Assembly: GCF_020523625.1 (NCBI RefSeq)
Contig: NZ_JAJAQH010000006.1
Coordinates: forward strand, 992,001-1,056,000
DNA length: 64,000 bases
DNA from: Methylovorus menthalis
GTDB lineage: Bacteria > Pseudomonadota > Gammaproteobacteria > Burkholderiales > Methylophilaceae
Direction of reading: 5' to 3'
Position numbers and translations under genes: made by a program. Positions 48,523 to 56,656 of this stretch are shown one piece after another. The notes beneath the pieces were generated by a model. The model saw only the letters and a program-made list of their open reading frames with translations. It was not told the DNA's origin and ran no database searches. Position 1 is the stretch's first letter; the number at the start of each line of letters is the position of its first letter.

Positions 48523-50328
48523 TTATTTGCCTAATGCATACACAAGCACGCTGTCGCCTTGTTTGTACCCGAAAATCGCGTTGCCGCCAGCGGCCACCGC
48601 AATGTATTGAACACCATCGATTTCATAACTGATGGCGGGTGCATTCACGCCTGCCTCCGCCTTTGCCTGCCATAGCAGCTTACCGTTGGAGGCATCATAC
48701 GCGGCAAAGTTTCCATTGCCCTCGCCGGTAAATACCAGTCCACCCGCGGTTGCCAGCACGCCGCCCACCAAAGGCTGGGCTGTTTTGTGCTGCCAGGCAA
48801 TCTTGCCATTGGCAAGACTGATCGCCGACAGCAGACCCCAGCGTGGTTCTTCCGCAGGCTCGGATGAGGTGTAGCGCAAGGGCTTGCCATCGGCATCGAC
48901 AGACTCATGCAGCGTATAGGTGATAGGCGCGTGTATGGCGGCTACGTAAACCTGCCCCGCAGTCGCGTCTAATGCTACAGGGGACCAATTGGCGCCCCCC
49001 AAAATGCCGGGGTAAAGCGTGGTGCCCTCCTTGCTGGCTTTATGAAAGAGGTTTTTTTGCGGCACAAAGGCTTCAGACTTGAACAGCAAACGCCCAGTAG
49101 CTCGGTCATGGGCATAAAACAAGCCAGTCTTGCTGGCCTGGCCTACCGCCGGGATGGTTTTGCCATCATGTTGCCACTCAAACAGCACTGGCGGGCTGGC
49201 AAGGTCGTAACCCCAGAGGTCATGCGGTACCTGCTGGTAATGCCAGCGCAGCTTGCCAGTCTCGATATCCAGCGCCACCAGGGAAACGGTATAGAGGTTA
49301 TCGCCCGGCCGCTCAATATCATTCATTTGTGGCGATGGATTGCCCGTACCAAAATAAAGCAGGCCCAGTACCGGATCCAGCGCTGGTGTGCTCCAGGCCG
49401 AGCCGCCACCATAACGCCAGGCATCCGGATGCAGTTTGGCCTGGGCCTTTTCGGTCGCCACATCGCGATCCAGCGTAATGCCATCGGCGGTCTTGACGGC
49501 AAATTGGCCCAGCCAGTGTTCGGGCGAAATCGTATCAAACTGCCATACGCGCTTGCCGCTCTCGGCATCAAATGCCGCAATAAAGCCTGGACGGCCATAA
49601 CGCCCTGCCAAGCCAATCACCGCGCCCAGCGGTGCATCCTCACGCGGATTATCAATGTGCAAGCCGTAACCGACCCCGGTGATGCCCACCAACACCTTGC
49701 CCTTGTAAACGATAGGCGCCATGGCAATGCCGATGCCGGTGCCGCCTGACACCTTGGCGCGGCTGTTGGGGTCTTTGCTATCCAGAGATGCCTGCCCCTC
49801 GGTTTCCACCGCCTGGTCGACCGCATCAATATCCCAGACCAGTTTGCCAGTTTTTGCATCGAGCGCGATCAGGCGTGCATCGACCGTGCCCATGAAGACC
49901 TTGCCATAAGCCACTGCCACCCCGCGGTTGGCCGGGCCACAACACATTTTCCACTCAGGGCGGCGCTGATGCTCATAGCGCCAGAGCTCCTTGCCCGTGC
50001 GCGCATCCAATGCCACCACGTGGTTGTATGGGAGGGAAAGATACATCACGCCATTCGCCACGATAGGCGTGGTTTGAAAGCTGCCCACCACTCCACTCTT
50101 GAAACGCCAGACTTCAGCGAGCTGGCTCACGTTCTGGCGATTGATGCTGGTGGAAGGTGCAAAACGTTGATTGGTGTAATCGCGACCGAAGCTTGGCCAC
50201 TCGGCTTTTTGCGGGTGCTGAATCTGCTCGCTGCCACTAGCCGCTTGTGCGGTGGCCGTAACCAGCTGCATGCATAGAAAAATCAGTGAAACTAGTTGTG
50301 CAGCAAGGCTTTTGCCTGTTGTTGTCAT
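48523..50328 (-). CDS. PQQ-dependent dehydrogenase-like quinoprotein with altered active site
   Basis: The 601-residue protein has a signal peptide (to about residue 29) and an eight-bladed propeller with W-motifs. The adjacent disulfide cysteines 'KMCCGPANRG' (129-130), the 'GTGNPSPQ' metal/PQQ region and 'RPGDNLYT' match methanol/ethanol dehydrogenases. At the catalytic position, 'HDLWGYD' (369-375) has Gly373 where MxaF has the catalytic Asp, while Asp375 fits the extra Asp of lanthanide enzymes. No cytochrome partner gene is near. ATG 50328 has GAGGTGG upstream. The substrate is unknown. Confidence 0.85.
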   Translation of the reverse strand: MTTTGKSLAAQLVSLIFLCMQLVTATAQAASGSEQIQHPQKAEWPSFGRDYTNQRFAPSTSINRQNVSQLAEVWRFKSGVVGSFQTTPIVANGVMYLSLPYNHVVALDARTGKELWRYEHQRRPEWKMCCGPANRGVAVAYGKVFMGTVDARLIALDAKTGKLVWDIDAVDQAVETEGQASLDSKDPNSRAKVSGGTGIGIAMAPIVYKGKVLVGITGVGYGLHIDNPREDAPLGAVIGLAGRYGRPGFIAAFDAESGKRVWQFDTISPEHWLGQFAVKTADGITLDRDVATEKAQAKLHPDAWRYGGGSAWSTPALDPVLGLLYFGTGNPSPQMNDIERPGDNLYTVSLVALDIETGKLRWHYQQVPHDLWGYDLASPPVLFEWQHDGKTIPAVGQASKTGLFYAHDRATGRLLFKSEAFVPQKNLFHKASKEGTTLYPGILGGANWSPVALDATAGQVYVAAIHAPITYTLHESVDADGKPLRYTSSEPAEEPRWGLLSAISLANGKIAWQHKTAQPLVGGVLATAGGLVFTGEGNGNFAAYDASNGKLLWQAKAEAGVNAPAISYEIDGVQYIAVAAGGNAIFGYKQGDSVLVYALGK

Positions 50329-50423
50329 ATCCACCTCTTGATTAAAGCCGGGAGTGTTTCTAGCATGAGCCGGAGTATAAAGACTTATCAAATGCCATAC
50401 CACCAACCAGACTAATAAGCATA

Positions 50424-50987
50424 ATGGCCACCTCCCCGATATCTCCTGCCGAACTTTCCCTGCTGCTAGCCAAGACCTCGCAAGGAGACCGGCATGCATT
50501 CAGCAAACTCTACGATGCCACATCCGCGAAACTATTCAGCCTCGCAATACGTATATTGACCAGGCGTGATCTGGCTGAGGAGGCCCTACAGGATGCATTT
50601 GTCAGTATCTGGCACCATGCCGGCAGCTTTAATGAAGGCAGAGCCTCGGCCATGACGTGGATGACCACCATTATGCGCAATCGCTGCCTGGATCTGTTGC
50701 GCGCCATGCCTCATGAGCACGGCCTGGGGGAAGGACAGGATTTTGATCAATGGGCATCGGAAGATCTTAGCCCCATCGAACAGGCCATTTCAGGCCAGGA
50801 AGCCCATGTGCTGCTGAATTGTATGAAAGCCCTGGCACCACTTCAGCGCCAGGCGATTGCCATGAGTTACTTCCATGGGCTGGCACACGAACAACTCGCG
50901 CAGCAATTGATACAACCGCTAGGCACTATCAAGACCTGGATACGCCGTGGATTGCAGTCCCTGAAAAACTGCATTGCGAAGGCCTGA
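50424..50987 (+). CDS. RNA polymerase sigma factor, ECF/SigK type
   Basis: The 187-residue sigma factor has region 2 ('YDATSAKLFSLAIRILTRRDLAEEALQDAFVSIWHHAGSFN') and region 4 ('LAPLQRQAIAMSYFHGLAHEQLAQQLIQPLGTIKTWIRRGLQSL') and no region 1 or 3. It is paired with the anti-sigma gene three bases downstream. It is divergent from the quinoprotein gene. It probably directs this cluster in response to light or oxidative stress. Confidence 0.92.
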   Translation: MATSPISPAELSLLLAKTSQGDRHAFSKLYDATSAKLFSLAIRILTRRDLAEEALQDAFVSIWHHAGSFNEGRASAMTWMTTIMRNRCLDLLRAMPHEHGLGEGQDFDQWASEDLSPIEQAISGQEAHVLLNCMKALAPLQRQAIAMSYFHGLAHEQLAQQLIQPLGTIKTWIRRGLQSLKNCIAKA

Positions 50988-50990
50988 GAA

Positions 50991-51692
50991 ATGAATTACG
51001 ACAACGAAAAACTGAAAGACATGCTGACAGCCGAATATGTGCTCGGCACCCTGCGTGGCAGGGCAAGGCTGCGTTTTCTCCGGCTGGTTGAAACCCGGCC
51101 CGACTGGCAGGCCGCCATTGATTGGTGGCGGCATAGGCTTAATCTGCTAGCCGACATGGTCCCCGCCATTACTCCGCGAAAAGAGGTATGGCAACACATC
51201 GAGATTCGCCTGTATGGACAACGCCTGCGGTCCGCGCTTAACTGGTGGCGTGGTCTGGCACTTGCCGCTAGCAGTTTTGTCGTAGTCCTGGCCGTGTTCA
51301 TGGTGTTACAGGCGCAGCAGCCAGCTGGTGTCACATCTCCCGCCCCGCCCAATGTCGCCGTATTGACCGATAGTGATGCCAAGGCCGGCTGGATGCTTAG
51401 CCTGACCCGTAGTGCCGATGGCAAAGCCGAGATGCATGCGGCCGCCTTGCCTTCGCTGCAAGCTTTCCCTGATAAATCCTTCGAACTCTGGATGTTGCCT
51501 GCCGATAAATCCGCCCCCGTCTCGCTTGGCATTCTGCCGCAGCAAGGCAAAGCCAGCATGCCCATCCCCCCAACGCTCCTCGCCGCGCTTGATAAGGGCG
51601 GACTGGCTGTCAGCCTTGAGCCACAGGGCGGTTCGCCTACGGGTTCGCCAACAGGCCCTGTACTTTACCAAGGCAAGCTCGCCCAAATTTAG
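50991..51692 (+). CDS. Anti-sigma factor with RskA-like domain
   Basis: The 233-residue protein has an N-terminal cytoplasmic helical part, one membrane helix ('LALAASSFVVVLAVFMVLQ', about 85-103) and a periplasmic anti-sigma-K (RskA) C-terminal domain with 'SFELWMLPADKSAPVSLGIL'. It does not carry the zinc-binding HxxxCxxC motif of ChrR-type factors, so it is not a direct singlet-oxygen sensor of that type. It starts three bases after the sigma stop. Confidence 0.87.
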   Translation: MNYDNEKLKDMLTAEYVLGTLRGRARLRFLRLVETRPDWQAAIDWWRHRLNLLADMVPAITPRKEVWQHIEIRLYGQRLRSALNWWRGLALAASSFVVVLAVFMVLQAQQPAGVTSPAPPNVAVLTDSDAKAGWMLSLTRSADGKAEMHAAALPSLQAFPDKSFELWMLPADKSAPVSLGILPQQGKASMPIPPTLLAALDKGGLAVSLEPQGGSPTGSPTGPVLYQGKLAQI

Positions 51693-52091
51693 CGTAAGGC
51701 TGGCACCTGGTTTCGGGTAAACCAGCCTTTCCCTCCAGCTTCTGGCCTAACGCTTGTGCACCAAGAGCTTATGCAGCTGATGGGCAAGGCACTCTTGCGA
51801 GCCCATGCCTGTCCACCTTGCGCACAGAATCAGTATTCGTACTCGGTGCAATGATTGAATCCAAATTTCAGGCCGCAACGTATATAGATCTATACCGGTT
51901 GTATACCTTTTTTGCAGGATTGAATAGGCCTTATTTGAATAAGTATTGAATAACTATTTATTGAATAAGTTATTGATGTATAAATAAATTAAACTTTTGC
52001 ATAGGTTTTGAATCGAAATATAACAAGAGTCATGCAAGCAAAAAGTACTCACTATTAAAACAACAATATTTCCTTCTCAGGAGTCAGTAAC
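51693..52091. promoter_or_regulatory. Regulatory region before the LitR gene with GTATA repeats
   Basis: This 399-base gap has no coding frame. GTATA-TAGATC-TATAC (51880-51895) is an inverted repeat, followed 11 bp on by TATACC again (51902-51907), so TATACC recurs once per helix turn. The last 180 bases are A+T-rich with several TTGAATAA copies near 51920-51975. These are candidate LitR and promoter sites. Confidence 0.5.
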
Positions 52092-53021
52092 ATGCCTAAT
52101 CCAGATGTAGATGCTTACCCCATACGTACCGTCTCGGCATTAACCGGGATCAACCCTGTCACCCTGCGAACCTGGGAACGGCGCTATAGGCTCATCGAGC
52201 CAGTGCGCACACCAAAAGGGCATCGCTTGTATACCAAAGACCAGATTGCCATTTTGCACAGGGTGGTGGATCTCCTGGACAAAGGCATCCCGATCAGCCG
52301 CATCAATTTTTCGCTGATTTCTGGCGAGGCCAATACCTACAGCAATCAAGAAGAAGAATTCTGGAACCGCTTGATCACCCGCATGACGGCGGCAGTTGCC
52401 AATTTTGATGAGGTGGTGCTTGAGAGCACCTACAACGAAGCGTTATCGCTCTATTCCATTGAAATTGTGACCGACATGCTGCTGATGCCGATGCTGATCC
52501 GCCTCGGCGAACGCTGGGAACGGGGCGATGGCACTGTGGCCGAGGAGCACTTCTTCGGTGTGTATCTGCGCAACAAGCTGGGCGCCCGCTTTCACCACCG
52601 CAAACGTCGCGATTATGGCCCTGCCCTGCTGACAGCTTGTATGCCGGGTGAACGTCACGAAGCTGGCATTCTGTTGTTTGCGCTGAGCGCCTACGACCAT
52701 GGTTACCGCTGCATTCTGCTGGGCACCGATATGCCGATGGAAGAGCTGCCAGCCGCCGTGGTGCAATCCAAATCGCGCGGGATCGTCCTTTCTGCCTCGT
52801 TCATGACAGATGCATCTTTGATGAAACGCCAGCTGACACATTTGGTGAACGCAACCAATGTGCCCGTGTTTGTGGGTGGCCAATCCTCCGTCACCCTGCA
52901 TGACGCCATCAAGGATGCAGGCGCCGTGCCGCTGGGCATGGACATTGAGCAAAGCTTCAAGCGCATTGCCGAGTCATTCAAGAACAAATTTGCGCAAAGC
53001 CTGAATGTGGCAAGCGTTTAA
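52092..53021 (+). CDS. litR: LitR/CarH-class B12-dependent MerR photoreceptor regulator
   Basis: The 309-residue protein has a MerR winged HTH (residues 9-75, 'VSALTGINPVTLRTWERRYRLIEP') and a cobalamin-binding half. The Wx9EH motif of the helical cap is intact (Trp142, Glu152, His153), and the B12 base-off motif ExHxxG is present with the ligand His189 ('GERHEAG'). These match the adenosylcobalamin photoreceptor CarH/LitR: a dark tetramer bound to DNA that falls apart in light. AGGAG precedes the start. It lies at the head of the lipid gene run. Confidence 0.9.
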   Translation: MPNPDVDAYPIRTVSALTGINPVTLRTWERRYRLIEPVRTPKGHRLYTKDQIAILHRVVDLLDKGIPISRINFSLISGEANTYSNQEEEFWNRLITRMTAAVANFDEVVLESTYNEALSLYSIEIVTDMLLMPMLIRLGERWERGDGTVAEEHFFGVYLRNKLGARFHHRKRRDYGPALLTACMPGERHEAGILLFALSAYDHGYRCILLGTDMPMEELPAAVVQSKSRGIVLSASFMTDASLMKRQLTHLVNATNVPVFVGGQSSVTLHDAIKDAGAVPLGMDIEQSFKRIAESFKNKFAQSLNVASV

Positions 53022-53047
53022 CCAGCCGTATTTACTGAGGATTTTTC

Positions 53048-54094
53048 ATGCAAGTGACCAAACTGGCGATTGACTGGTCTGAACGTGGACTGGTACCTGA
53101 TTATGCAATACGCGCAGGTATCCGGCGCCTGCTGGAAGTGCGTCTGCAGGATATTGCAGCGACAGACTGCGCTGCCGCCGCTGATATTGAAACCGCTTTT
53201 GTCAGCAGCATGCGGCAGGCGCCGATTGCCTTGGTACCCGAGCTTGCCAATGCCCAGCATTACGAAGTGCCCGCCCAGTTTTTCCAGCACTGCCTGGGAA
53301 AACATCGCAAATACAGTTCGTGTTACTGGGACAAAAATACCCGCACGCTGGAAGAAGCAGAAGCGCTTGCTCTTCAGCTGAGCTGTGAGCATGCCGATCT
53401 GCAGGATGGGCAATCCATACTGGAGCTGGGCTGTGGCTGGGGCTCATTGACCTTGTGGATGGCCAAGCATTATCCCAATAGCCGGATCACCGCCGTCTCC
53501 AACTCCAAGTCGCAGCGTGAATACATTGTGGCTGAAGCCATGCGTCGTGGCCTGCCCAACATCCAGGTCATCACCTGCGATATGAACACCTTCAACCCTG
53601 GTGTGCAGTTTGACCGCATCGTCTCGGTCGAGATGTTTGAACACATGCGTAACTACCAGACCATGTTCAAGCAGGTGCATGACTGGCTGGTGCCAGGTGG
53701 GCGCTTCTTCATGCATATTTTCGTGCATAAATTGACACCATACGCCTTTGAAGTCGCGGGGGATGATGACTGGATGAGCCGCTTTTTCTTCTCTGGCGGC
53801 ATGATGCCCAGTGACGATGTTCCCCTGCGTTTTCAGCAACATCTGCAATTGCGCCAGATGTGGCGCTGGGATGGCACGCACTATGAAAAAACGGCCAACG
53901 CATGGCTGGATAACATGGATAAGCATGGCGCCGCCATCGAGCCCATTCTGGCTGCTACGTATGGGGCGCAACAGGTTGAAATGTGGCGCAATCGCTGGCG
54001 CATTTTCTTCATGTCCTGCGCGGAGCTGTTCGGCTACAACCGCGGCCAGGAGTGGTGGGTCAGCCACTATCAGTTTGAGCGCCCTGCGGTTTGA
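53048..54094 (+). CDS. CFA-like SAM-dependent methyltransferase
   Basis: The 348-residue protein has the SAM motif 'ILELGCGWGSLTLWMAKHYP' and 'VSVEMFEHMRNY' of cyclopropane-fatty-acid synthases but is shorter and lacks the N-terminal domain of the CFA synthase at 59671. It may methylate unsaturated fatty acids or lipids. It starts 26 bp after litR with GAGGA upstream. The lipid substrate is unknown. Confidence 0.85.
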   Translation: MQVTKLAIDWSERGLVPDYAIRAGIRRLLEVRLQDIAATDCAAAADIETAFVSSMRQAPIALVPELANAQHYEVPAQFFQHCLGKHRKYSSCYWDKNTRTLEEAEALALQLSCEHADLQDGQSILELGCGWGSLTLWMAKHYPNSRITAVSNSKSQREYIVAEAMRRGLPNIQVITCDMNTFNPGVQFDRIVSVEMFEHMRNYQTMFKQVHDWLVPGGRFFMHIFVHKLTPYAFEVAGDDDWMSRFFFSGGMMPSDDVPLRFQQHLQLRQMWRWDGTHYEKTANAWLDNMDKHGAAIEPILAATYGAQQVEMWRNRWRIFFMSCAELFGYNRGQEWWVSHYQFERPAV

Positions 54095-54108
54095 GTTCGT
54101 TCCCACTC

Positions 54109-54660
54109 ATGTCGTTAAAAGTGATCAACTTTGTGCTGTTTCAGCTGGGCTGGATGGCGTGCGTCTGGGGCGGAGGCCATGCGCTGCCCTGGTTGGGCGT
54201 GGCATGCACATTGCCCATTTTGTACTGGCATCTGCGTCAGGCACTGCTTCCCGGCCAAGAAATCAAGTTGCTCACGCTCGCCGTCATCATCGGTGGCCTT
54301 TGCGATCAGACCATGCTGACATTCAATCTGGTGAGCTATCCTGAAAGTGCATGGCCAGGCGGTTTGCTGCCCGCGTGGATGCTATGCCTCTGGCTGCTGT
54401 TTGCCTCCACGCTCAATGTCAGTCTGCGCTGGCTGCGAGCCTCCGTGCCGCTAGCGGCCGTATTCGGCTTGATAGGTGGTCCACTGGCCTATCTGGCGGC
54501 AAGCCGCCTTGGTGCCATCACCATTTCGCCCGGCTATGTCAGCTGGCTGGTGCTCGCCATCAGCTGGGCTTGCCTGATGCCACTGCTGTTATGGCTGGCG
54601 GCACGCTTTGATGGCTACGCGCCTGCATCCCATCATCAACAGGGGTGGTCACATGTTTGA
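54109..54660 (+). CDS. DUF2878 membrane protein
   Basis: The 183-residue protein has about six membrane helices. It carries the DUF2878 pattern 'FVLFQLGWMACVWG' and 'GLCDQTMLTFNLVSYP'. It occurs widely next to LitR and CFA genes, but its function is unknown. ATG 54109 is chosen; a TTG at 54091 overlaps the upstream stop. It overlaps the DUF1295 gene by eight bases. Confidence 0.85.
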   Translation: MSLKVINFVLFQLGWMACVWGGGHALPWLGVACTLPILYWHLRQALLPGQEIKLLTLAVIIGGLCDQTMLTFNLVSYPESAWPGGLLPAWMLCLWLLFASTLNVSLRWLRASVPLAAVFGLIGGPLAYLAASRLGAITISPGYVSWLVLAISWACLMPLLLWLAARFDGYAPASHHQQGWSHV

Positions 54661-55441
54661 CAGCAGCATTTATTTGCAGGGGCTGGCCGCCATGGGCCTA
54701 TTTGGGCTCGCAGGCTGGGGCATCAGTGTTTATAGGCATAACGTCACCATCGTCGACAGCATGTGGAGCCTGTTCTTCCTGCTGGCAGCATCTGTGTATG
54801 CCTGGCTGGGATCAAGCATGGAACCGCGCAGCTGGCTGGTTCTCGCCCTAGTCACCGTCTGGGCACTCCGTTTGACCATTTACCTCAGCTGGCGCAATCG
54901 CGGCCCGCATGAAGATCATCGCTATCAGGCCATACGGCGTAATAACGAACCGCATTTCTGGCTAAAAAGCCTTTACATCATTTTTGGTTTGCAGGCATTG
55001 CTGGCTTGGCTGGTTTCCTTGCCCTTGTTGGGCAGCCTGCTATCAAGTACTCCTCTCGGCTGGCTCGATGTGCTGGGGGTTGTGCTCTGGTTCACCGGGC
55101 TGACATGGGAAAGCCTTGCCGATTGGCAACTCGCCCGCTTCAAGGTAAGCGCGCCTGCCGGTGCCGTCATGGATCGTGGCGTGTGGCGTTACAGCCGCCA
55201 TCCGAATTACTTCGGCGAGTTCTGCATCTGGTGGGGCTTCTATTTGCTGGCGCTCTCAGCAGGTGCCTGGTGGGCATTGCCCGGACCTTTGCTGATGACC
55301 CTGCTGCTGCTCAAGGTCAGTGGTGTGGCTCTGCTGGAAAAGGATATAGGGGAGCGGCGCCCCGCTTACGCCGAGTATGTAAAAACCACATCGGCATTCT
55401 TTCCCTGGTTTCCCAAGTCCAGCCTGCCCAAGGAGCAATGA
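54653..55441 (+). CDS. DUF1295 (steroid 5-alpha reductase-like) membrane protein
   Basis: The 262-residue protein has about seven hydrophobic helices and the isoprenylcysteine methyltransferase/steroid-reductase-like signature 'GVWRYSRHPNYFGEFCIWWGFYLL'. This family may reduce double bonds in lipids with NADPH. It overlaps the previous gene by eight bases. AGGGGTGG precedes ATG 54653. Confidence 0.88.
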   Translation: MFDSSIYLQGLAAMGLFGLAGWGISVYRHNVTIVDSMWSLFFLLAASVYAWLGSSMEPRSWLVLALVTVWALRLTIYLSWRNRGPHEDHRYQAIRRNNEPHFWLKSLYIIFGLQALLAWLVSLPLLGSLLSSTPLGWLDVLGVVLWFTGLTWESLADWQLARFKVSAPAGAVMDRGVWRYSRHPNYFGEFCIWWGFYLLALSAGAWWALPGPLLMTLLLLKVSGVALLEKDIGERRPAYAEYVKTTSAFFPWFPKSSLPKEQ

Positions 55442-55442
55442 T

Positions 55443-56075
55443 ATGAAACTCTGGCACGTCAGCGGGATTGCTTTGGCCTTTGTTTGCCACAGTGCGCAAG
55501 CGCAAGAGTGGCAATTCAATGTTTTTCTGGATGAAAAACCCATAGGCCAGCATCGCTTTGCGCTGGAAGAAAACGGCGCCCAACGCAGCCTCACCAGCGA
55601 GGCCAGCTTTGATGTGAAGTTTTTATTCGTCAATGCCTATCGCTATCGCCACACGGCCAAAGAGCAGTGGAATGGCAATTGCCTCGGTGCGATTGAGGCA
55701 CGTACCGAAGAAAACCGCGAGACCACCATCGTCAAAGGTGCCTTGGACAAAAGTACAGATAAAACCGCCTTTGTGCTGCAATCTCCCAAGCCCAAAACGC
55801 TGGGCGATTGCGTGATGACCTTTGCCTACTGGAACCCGGCCATGCTGAAGCAGTCGCGCTTGCTGAATCCGCAGACCGGCGAGTACCTGGACACCAGAGT
55901 TACCGCGCTGGGCAAGGAAAGCATCCCCGTGAAAGGCCAGCCCACCGATGCCGAGCATTACCGGCTGGAGGCGCCCAAGCTCAAGATAGACCTGTGGTAT
56001 TCCAGTGATCAGCAATGGCTGGCACTGCGCTCTACCACGCCGGAAGGCTACATCATCAACTACAGGCTACGCTAA
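55443..56075 (+). CDS. DUF6134 exported protein
   Basis: The 210-residue protein has a signal peptide ending 'HSAQA' and a beta-rich part with 'WQFNVFLDEKPIGQHRFAL' and 'DCVMTFAYWNPAMLKQSRLLNPQTGEY'. It resembles DUF6134. It follows DUF1295 by one base. AAGGAG precedes the start. Its role is unknown. Confidence 0.78.
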   Translation: MKLWHVSGIALAFVCHSAQAQEWQFNVFLDEKPIGQHRFALEENGAQRSLTSEASFDVKFLFVNAYRYRHTAKEQWNGNCLGAIEARTEENRETTIVKGALDKSTDKTAFVLQSPKPKTLGDCVMTFAYWNPAMLKQSRLLNPQTGEYLDTRVTALGKESIPVKGQPTDAEHYRLEAPKLKIDLWYSSDQQWLALRSTTPEGYIINYRLR

Positions 56076-56077
56076 TC

Positions 56078-56656
56078 ATGCAAAACTCCCGTTTCAAATC
56101 CCGCAGCCTGGCGTGTGTTGCCGCGTTTGTCGCCAGCCTGCTTGGCGGTTGTGCGACGCAACAGCTGCCACCCATCACGCCGGTACCCGAGGTTGATCTC
56201 GCCCGCTTCATGGGGCCATGGTATGTCATCGCCGTGATTCCCACCGCGATTGAAACCGAAGCCTATAACGCTGTGGAGTCTTACCAGCTGGACAAGGATG
56301 GCACCATTGCCACCACCTTCACCTTCAACAAGGGCGCGCTTGATGGCCCGCTCAAAACCTATAACCCACGCGGCTTTGTCCGCGAAGGCACGCATAATGC
56401 CGTATGGGGCATGCAGTTTATCTGGCCCATCAAAGCGGAATACCTGATTGCCTATCTGGATAGCGACTATCAGCACACCATCATTGCCCGCAATGCACGC
56501 GACTATGTCTGGATCATGGCGCGGCAGCCGCAGATCAGCGAAGACACTTACCAGAAGCTGGTCGCCGAGGTAATTGCGCTGGGCTACGATAGCCGCGCCT
56601 TGCGCAAAGTGCCGCAGCAAACCTTGCCCGCGACATCAACCAAGGGGGCGCACTAA
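56078..56656 (+). CDS. Lipocalin-family lipoprotein (Blc-like)
   Basis: The 192-residue protein has a lipobox 'LLGGC' and the lipocalin motifs 'GPWYVIAVIP' and 'YVWIMARQPQIS'. It is predicted to be an outer-membrane lipoprotein that binds fatty acids or lysolipids, like Blc. It begins two bases after the DUF6134 stop and its stop overlaps the desaturase start (TAATG). Confidence 0.9.
   Translation: MQNSRFKSRSLACVAAFVASLLGGCATQQLPPITPVPEVDLARFMGPWYVIAVIPTAIETEAYNAVESYQLDKDGTIATTFTFNKGALDGPLKTYNPRGFVREGTHNAVWGMQFIWPIKAEYLIAYLDSDYQHTIIARNARDYVWIMARQPQISEDTYQKLVAEVIALGYDSRALRKVPQQTLPATSTKGAH

Noticed and set aside
50329-50499. Upstream extension of the quinoprotein frame
   Set aside because: It would overlap the divergent sigma gene and lacks a ribosome site; ATG 50328 follows a good site and starts a signal peptide.
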